In this document: piece by piece, positions 61,027 to 64,000 of the stretch
Numbering within the stretch: position 1 is the stretch's first letter
Layout: every line of letters starts with the position of its first letter
Source of the DNA: Salinimicrobium flavum
Lineage (GTDB): Bacteria > Bacteroidota > Bacteroidia > Flavobacteriales > Flavobacteriaceae
Direction: 5' to 3'
Length of the DNA stretch: 64,000 bases
Assembly (NCBI RefSeq): GCF_042684505.1
Contig: NZ_JBHULT010000010.1
Span: forward strand, 459,336 to 523,335
The notes under the pieces: model-generated
Databases searched by the model: none
What the model saw: only the letters and a program-made list of their open reading frames with translations
What the model was told of the DNA's origin: nothing
Made by a program: the position numbers and the translations under genes

Positions 61027-61691
61027 TGATCTACTTCCTGCCGATGCTTGCTGTTGTTGCAGGCTTTATTATTTCCCTTTTCATCAAACCATCTTCCTCA
61101 TCGAGGTTTCAGTTGTTATTATCATTCAGCGGGGCCTTCCTTTTGTCTATCACAGTTTTTGAATTATTGCCTGAAGTTTATGAATCGGGGAAAAGTAATG
61201 TGGGACTGTTCATCATGTTGGGACTCCTGTTGCAGATCTTCCTCGAATTCCTCTCTAAAGGAGTTGAGCACGGACATATGCATCACGGAGAAACGGGCAG
61301 GTTTCCCTTATTGCTCCTAATAAGCCTTTCCCTGCATTCCCTGCTGGAAGGATTTCCATTAAACAGCAGTGATGACCTTCTTCACGGGGTAGTGATCCAT
61401 AAGATCCCTGTGGCAGCAATATTATCTACCTTTCTTATCCACTCCAAAATAGGAAAGACGAAGACCATTTTATTCCTGATCATCTTTGGAGTAATGACCC
61501 CTCTGGGAAGCTGGCTTCACGAATCCTTCGCGGTATTGGATAAATATGCAATTTGGATCTATTCCCTGGTCATAGGAATCTTTTTGCACGTGTCTACCAC
61601 AATTTTGTTTGAAGCTTCCAGGAACCACAGTTTTAACGCCTCAAAACTCGGGGTGATCATTCTGGGTATCCTGCTCGCCTATTTTATGTAG
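61026..61691 (+). CDS. ZIP-family divalent metal transporter
   Basis: 221 residues with about eight hydrophobic segments. A His-rich loop (GHMHHGETG) and the ZIP signature in helix 4 (LHSLLEGFPL) and helix 5 (VIHKIPVAAIL) support a zinc or iron importer. It lies between the methyltransferase and a DUF4268-like gene in one operon with one-base gaps or overlaps. Confidence 0.85.
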   Translation: MIYFLPMLAVVAGFIISLFIKPSSSSRFQLLLSFSGAFLLSITVFELLPEVYESGKSNVGLFIMLGLLLQIFLEFLSKGVEHGHMHHGETGRFPLLLLISLSLHSLLEGFPLNSSDDLLHGVVIHKIPVAAILSTFLIHSKIGKTKTILFLIIFGVMTPLGSWLHESFAVLDKYAIWIYSLVIGIFLHVSTTILFEASRNHSFNASKLGVIILGILLAYFM

Positions 61692-61692
61692 T

Positions 61693-62121
61693 ATGTACAG
61701 TAAGGAAGAATCCAAAAAGCTACGGCAGGAATTCTGGACCAGCTTCGGAAAGAATTATCCCCGAAAGTGGCTTCTATACAACACCAGGATCAAGGATTTC
61801 TCTCTCAAATTCACTTTCACCCGAAAGATCGCAGAAGTTTCAATAGATCTGGACTCGGTAGATGAGATTATGAGGCAGTATTATTTCGAAAAACTGCAAA
61901 GTCTGCAAACCATTTTGAAAGAAGAGTTCTTACCTGATGCGGTTTTTGCTGAAGAGTATGAACTGGAGAACGGGAAGATCATTTCCCGGGTTTATGTTAC
62001 CAGGCACGGAGTAAACATCCACAACAAAAAAGACTGGCCTGCTGTACAAGCCTGGTTCGCTGAAAAAATGGAAGCGTTGGAAAGATTCTTTTTGGAGTAC
62101 AGGGATTTTATTGAGTCCTAA
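61693..62121 (+). CDS. DUF4268-like protein
   Basis: 142 residues. The sequence EFWTSFGKNYPRKWLLYNTR near the start, LENGKIISRVYVTRHGVNIH in the middle and EKMEALERFFLEYRDFIE at the end match the DUF4268 domain, found alone and in restriction-like proteins. No nuclease motif is visible. It closes the SAM-methyltransferase/ZIP operon. Confidence 0.75.
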   Translation: MYSKEESKKLRQEFWTSFGKNYPRKWLLYNTRIKDFSLKFTFTRKIAEVSIDLDSVDEIMRQYYFEKLQSLQTILKEEFLPDAVFAEEYELENGKIISRVYVTRHGVNIHNKKDWPAVQAWFAEKMEALERFFLEYRDFIES

Positions 62122-62124
62122 AAG

Positions 62125-62154
62125 AAAAAAGCGCTGCTCCAAATGGAGCAGCGC
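62125..62154 (-). terminator. terminator of the DUF4382 lipoprotein gene
   Basis: GCGCTGCTCC (62131-62140) pairs with GGAGCAGCGC (62145-62154), a 10-base GC-rich stem with a four-base loop. The minus strand follows with a run of six T, so it mainly ends the minus-strand gene. It may also slow the converging plus-strand operon. Confidence 0.8.
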
Positions 62155-62180
62155 CTTAAAATAATCCAAAAAGGTTTTTT

Positions 62181-63137
62181 TTAGAGGTCAACTAAACCAG
62201 CAAGCAGGATCTCAATTGAGGTAGTGGAATCGGCTGTAACTGTTACCACTCCAAGATCAACCCCTGCAGCTGAAGTCACATTCACTTCTCCTTCAACTTC
62301 TAGTTGCCCATCAGCATCAACGTCTTCAAAAGAAACGAAGTGGAGTTCGTAATCTCCTTCTTCCACGAAGTGCAGAGAGAAATCTCCGTTAGCTTCATTC
62401 ACTACTGAACTGGTGACAGCATTTGTGAAATTTACCCCATTTGCATCTTCCTGGGACTCTGAATTGTCGTAGCTCCCCTTCTCATAAGCAAAAACAATCA
62501 CGGTCTCAGCTTCAGAAGTATTCATATTAGAAACAGTTCCGGTAATTGTACCGGTGTTAAGGTTATTGACTACTCTTATGCCATTAGCCAGTTGTGAATC
62601 ATTAGCAAAGGTATATTCACCTTCTCCGTTCATACCAATGGTTTTTCTAAGATCAAAATCAATGATAAGTTCATTGTCATCAGACTCCAGCACCTCTGCC
62701 TTATCTGTCAGGGTGATTTCATTTGAAGCGGAAGTAAGAGCTTTCTTTTCCCCCTCTGCTGTAAGAACATATGAACCCGGAGTGTTTCCTGACTCATCTG
62801 CGTCATTATCTAATTCAAGAACTACGGTAGAGTTGGCGTCTGCTTCAAGGTCAAGGTTTCCCAAAAGTTCGGTAGAGCCATTGGTAAGACTACTTACTTC
62901 AACGGTAGTTTTTTGAAATCCTTCCAGGGAGGTACCGTTTACCTTAACACCTGCAATAGTGACAAAGACTCCGGAAATTTCGGCGTTATCTACAGGAGCA
63001 TCGGTTATGTAAACAGCAGTATTGTATTTCCCGGTTTCCGGACCCAGGTCCTGATCATCATCATCAGATGAACAGGAGACCATGAGACTCACAAAAAACA
63101 AGAATAAAGTCGGTTTAAAAATTGATTTTAAGGTCAT
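62181..63137 (-). CDS. DUF4382-like lipoprotein
   Basis: 318 residues. A lipoprotein signal (FLFFVSLMVSC) is followed by SSDDDDQD, close to the SDDDD surface-export signal known from Bacteroides. The domain (about 40-200) with AVYITDAPVDNAEISGVFVT resembles DUF4382, and the C-terminal part has an Ig-like EGDYELHFVSFEDVDADGQL module. It ends at a terminator. A small palindrome, CCGCCTTGGCGG (63161-63172), lies upstream. Confidence 0.75.
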   Translation of the reverse strand: MTLKSIFKPTLFLFFVSLMVSCSSDDDDQDLGPETGKYNTAVYITDAPVDNAEISGVFVTIAGVKVNGTSLEGFQKTTVEVSSLTNGSTELLGNLDLEADANSTVVLELDNDADESGNTPGSYVLTAEGEKKALTSASNEITLTDKAEVLESDDNELIIDFDLRKTIGMNGEGEYTFANDSQLANGIRVVNNLNTGTITGTVSNMNTSEAETVIVFAYEKGSYDNSESQEDANGVNFTNAVTSSVVNEANGDFSLHFVEEGDYELHFVSFEDVDADGQLEVEGEVNVTSAAGVDLGVVTVTADSTTSIEILLAGLVDL

Positions 63138-63460
63138 AACTAAATTTAATTTTTCCGCCTTGGCGGGTTAATATTATTTTTTCCATAATGTATGGAATGA
63201 GTAAAAACGAGGTTCAGGAGAAGGTATTGCGTATTTTGTCGATGTTTATGAACCTTTTAACGATCATTAAGAAGGTGTTAAGAGCAATTTCAACTTCTCA
63301 TTACCGGGATGTATCCTGATAAGAGTTCCCCCTCCTACCCAAAGGGAAAAGAGGCCGGTTTGCCGGCAGGCAGGGGTGGCTGCTGGACGGGGTGGTTTGT
63401 CTTATCCAAAATATTTGTAGGTGTTCACGTCACGAATTGTAAATCCGCGCCGGCTTATCT
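63138..63460. other. non-coding region upstream of the DUF4382 gene
   Basis: No gene is credible here. The region includes a CCGCCTTGGCGG palindrome (63161-63172), a palindromic block with GCCGGTTTGCCGGCAGGCAGG around 63353-63373, and GC-rich sequence. The two computed ORFs that reach this area lack family patterns and overlap repeat units. Confidence 0.6.
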
Positions 63461-63536
63461 AGACAGTTTCAGGAAAGAAGACCCTCCCCGATCGGCTGAT
63501 TTCTGAAGACTGTTTCGGGAAAGAAGACCCTCCCCG
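63461..63536. repeat. pair of 30-base direct repeats
   Basis: Positions 63461-63490 and 63507-63536 share 28 of 30 bases, with the core GGAAAGAAGACCCTCCCCG identical in both. They are 46 bases apart start to start and lie just before palindromic sequence. Confidence 0.8.
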
Positions 63537-63577
63537 TCCGCCGTATGGCGGACTTCCCCTCCCTTCCAGGGAGGGGA
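63536..63577. repeat. two adjacent GC-rich palindromes
   Basis: GTCCGCC-GTAT-GGCGGAC (63536-63553) is a perfect 7-base stem. TCCCCTCCCT and AGGGAGGGGA (63555-63564 and 63568-63577) form a perfect 10-base stem. Confidence 0.8.
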
Positions 63578-63579
63578 GC

Positions 63580-63603
63580 TGACAGTCGTTTCCAGATTTG
63601 AAT
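63580..63603 (-). repeat. 5S-upstream spacer repeat, copy near 63590
   Basis: TGACAGTCGTTTCCAGATTTGA is repeated at 63865-63886 in the same orientation. On the minus strand it lies where a 5S rRNA gene would begin in the other copy. It looks like a leftover spacer unit with no 5S body after it. Confidence 0.6.
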
Positions 63604-63620
63604 TTAGGGTATGAAAGAAA

Positions 63621-63676
63621 GCCTGCCCGTACCGGTACGGACGGGCCCGCCCGAACGTACCCTTCGGTACGGGCGG
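63621..63676. repeat. REP-like GC palindrome cluster
   Basis: Nested palindromes include CCTGCCCGTACCGGTACGG and GGGCCCGCCCGAACGTAC followed by CCTTCGGTACGGGC. The 32-base block at 63643-63674 is exactly repeated at 63821-63852. Confidence 0.85.
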
Positions 63677-63777
63677 GGCGGCGACCCCCGATAGCTATCG
63701 GGGCTCCCACAAGATAGCAGTACTCCCGAAGCATCGGGACGCTAACGGACTTAACTTCTCTGTTCGGAATGGGAAGA
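63677..63777 (-). rRNA. rrf: 5S rRNA-like segment interrupted by palindromes (5' half not recognisable)
   Basis: The minus strand contains TCTTCCCATTCCGAACAG, AGAAGTTAAG, GTACTGCTATCTTGTGGGAG and GTCGCCGCC, the conserved order of a flavobacterial 5S rRNA from loop A or helix III to the 3' end. Two palindromes break it. TCCCGAAGCATCGGGA (63724-63739) sits between GCG and GTACTGC, and CCCCGATAGCTATCGGGG (63686-63703) sits where AGTAG-like sequence normally is. REP-like sequence replaces the 5' half. It could be a decayed 5S copy, since it lies beyond the terminator at 63898-63933. A normal 5S fold is not possible as it stands. Confidence 0.6.
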
Positions 63778-63862
63778 CCTGCCCGTTCGGTACAGGCGGG
63801 CCTGCCCGAACGGTACAGGCGGGCCCGCCCGAACGTACCCTTCGGTACGGGCAGGCAGGGGT
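63778..63862. repeat. REP-like palindrome cluster inside the 5' side of the 5S-like segment
   Basis: Three variants of CCTGCCCGTTCGGTACAGG-type units lie in a row, with GGGCCTGCCCGAACGGTACA and the shared GGGCCCGCCCGAACGTAC block. They occupy the place of the 5' half of the 5S gene. Confidence 0.8.
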
Positions 63863-63864
63863 GT

Positions 63865-63890
63865 TGACAGTCGTTTCCAGATTTGAGTTT
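63865..63890 (-). repeat. 5S-upstream spacer repeat, copy near 63875
   Basis: TGACAGTCGTTTCCAGATTTGA is the second copy of the unit at 63580. On the minus strand it lies between the terminator and the 5S-like segment. Confidence 0.6.
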
Positions 63891-63897
63891 ATGGCAT

Positions 63898-63933
63898 AAA
63901 AAAACCCTTCATCAAATTCATGATGAAGGGTTT
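63898..63933 (-). terminator. intrinsic terminator of the rRNA operon, minus strand
   Basis: AAACCCTTCATCA (63902-63914) pairs with TGATGAAGGGTTT (63921-63933), a perfect 13-base stem with a six-base loop. On the minus strand a run of seven T follows. It lies directly after the 5S copy that runs off the window, as expected of the end of an rRNA operon. Confidence 0.85.
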
Positions 63934-63941
63934 AAAAGAAA

Positions 63942-63964
63942 GCCTGCCTGCCGGTAGGCAGGGA
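63942..63964. repeat. REP-like palindrome at the 3' end of the edge 5S copy
   Basis: CCTGCCTGCCGGTAGGCAGG (63943-63962) is a 20-base near-perfect palindrome. On the minus strand it lies directly behind GTCGCC of the 5S tail and before the terminator. Confidence 0.8.
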
Positions 63965-64000
63965 GGCGACCCCCGATAGCTATCGGGGCTCCCACAAGAT
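63965..64000 (-). rRNA. rrf: 5S rRNA 3' segment with palindromic insertion (runs off the window)
   Basis: On the minus strand this segment reads ATCTTGTGGGAG, then CCCCGATAGCTATCGGGG, then GTCGCC. These 36 bases are identical to 63680-63715 of the other copy. The flanks are the 3' domain of 5S rRNA, and the middle is an 18-base perfect palindrome. Because a terminator follows, this should be the 5S gene of an rRNA operon whose 23S lies outside the window. The rest of the gene is not visible. Confidence 0.55.

Noticed and set aside
63461..63536. Pair of 30-base direct repeats as a CRISPR
   Set aside because: There are only two copies, no regular spacers and no cas genes in the window.
63309..63734. 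Open reading frames on both strands at the window end
   Set aside because: They run through 5S-like sequence and GC palindromes and have no family pattern, no promoter box and repeat-derived composition.
1..64000. Prophage, transposon, toxin-antitoxin or defence system
   Set aside because: No integrase, transposase, phage structural gene, restriction or CRISPR gene was recognised. The only mobile-like signals are short palindromes.

Overview
The window looks like chromosomal DNA from a marine-type member of the Flavobacteriaceae (Bacteroidota). The signs are a fused lpxC-fabZ gene, a porX gene for type IX secretion regulation, a cargo protein with a type IX sorting domain, a T9SS-style lipoprotein set, TAnnTTTG promoter boxes and many Bacteroidota-only small families. 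Placement near Gramella, Salegentibacter or Zunongwangia is my inference from family resemblance and was not tested. No prophage, transposase, integrase, CRISPR array, defence island or secondary-metabolite cluster is visible. This is mostly core genome, and the unusual material is in the RNA genes and repeats.

Layout: the 5' end of gyrA (1-520, minus) diverges from clpC. A complete histidine operon, hisG-D-C-B-H-A-F-IE (10910 to 3400, minus), follows, preceded by a short His-rich leader peptide and an intrinsic terminator that together look like a ribosome-mediated attenuator. Next come SPFH and von Willebrand A membrane proteins, fabG, sucD, and the lipid A block lpxD - lpxC/fabZ - lpxA - efp - second lpxD-like gene (21161 to 16378). 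Positions 22457-28222 carry porX, tsaE, a tiny exported peptide, ald, bcp and an endonuclease III without its iron-sulfur cysteines. An ECF sigma factor with a 48-residue basic protein behind it faces uvrA. Then come a secreted low-complexity protein, a flippase / glycosyltransferase / YfhO cell-surface glycan group, and an NAD salvage pair (pncB, pncA).

Positions 42755-45127 hold rny, a 6S RNA, zapA and a coiled-coil gene, a synteny reminiscent of the zapA-ssrS arrangement of E. coli. From 45312 on there are an M23 peptidase, a TonB-dependent receptor, a cysteine desulfurase, lipoproteins, a Smr protein, a T9SS cargo protein, rocD, rlmD and two further methyltransferases, a ZIP metal transporter and a DUF4382 lipoprotein.

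The last 860 bases are not protein coding. They contain two minus-strand 5S rRNA-like segments, one running off the window edge and one beyond an intrinsic terminator. Both carry palindromic insertions inside conserved 5S sequence, in a field of GC-rich REP-like palindromes. This is the strangest part of the window. Other points worth attention are the missing catalytic lysine in pncA, the cluster-less Nth, the histidine attenuator, the 6S RNA, two unannotated small proteins and several promoter boxes placed so close to the ATG that the transcripts would be leaderless.
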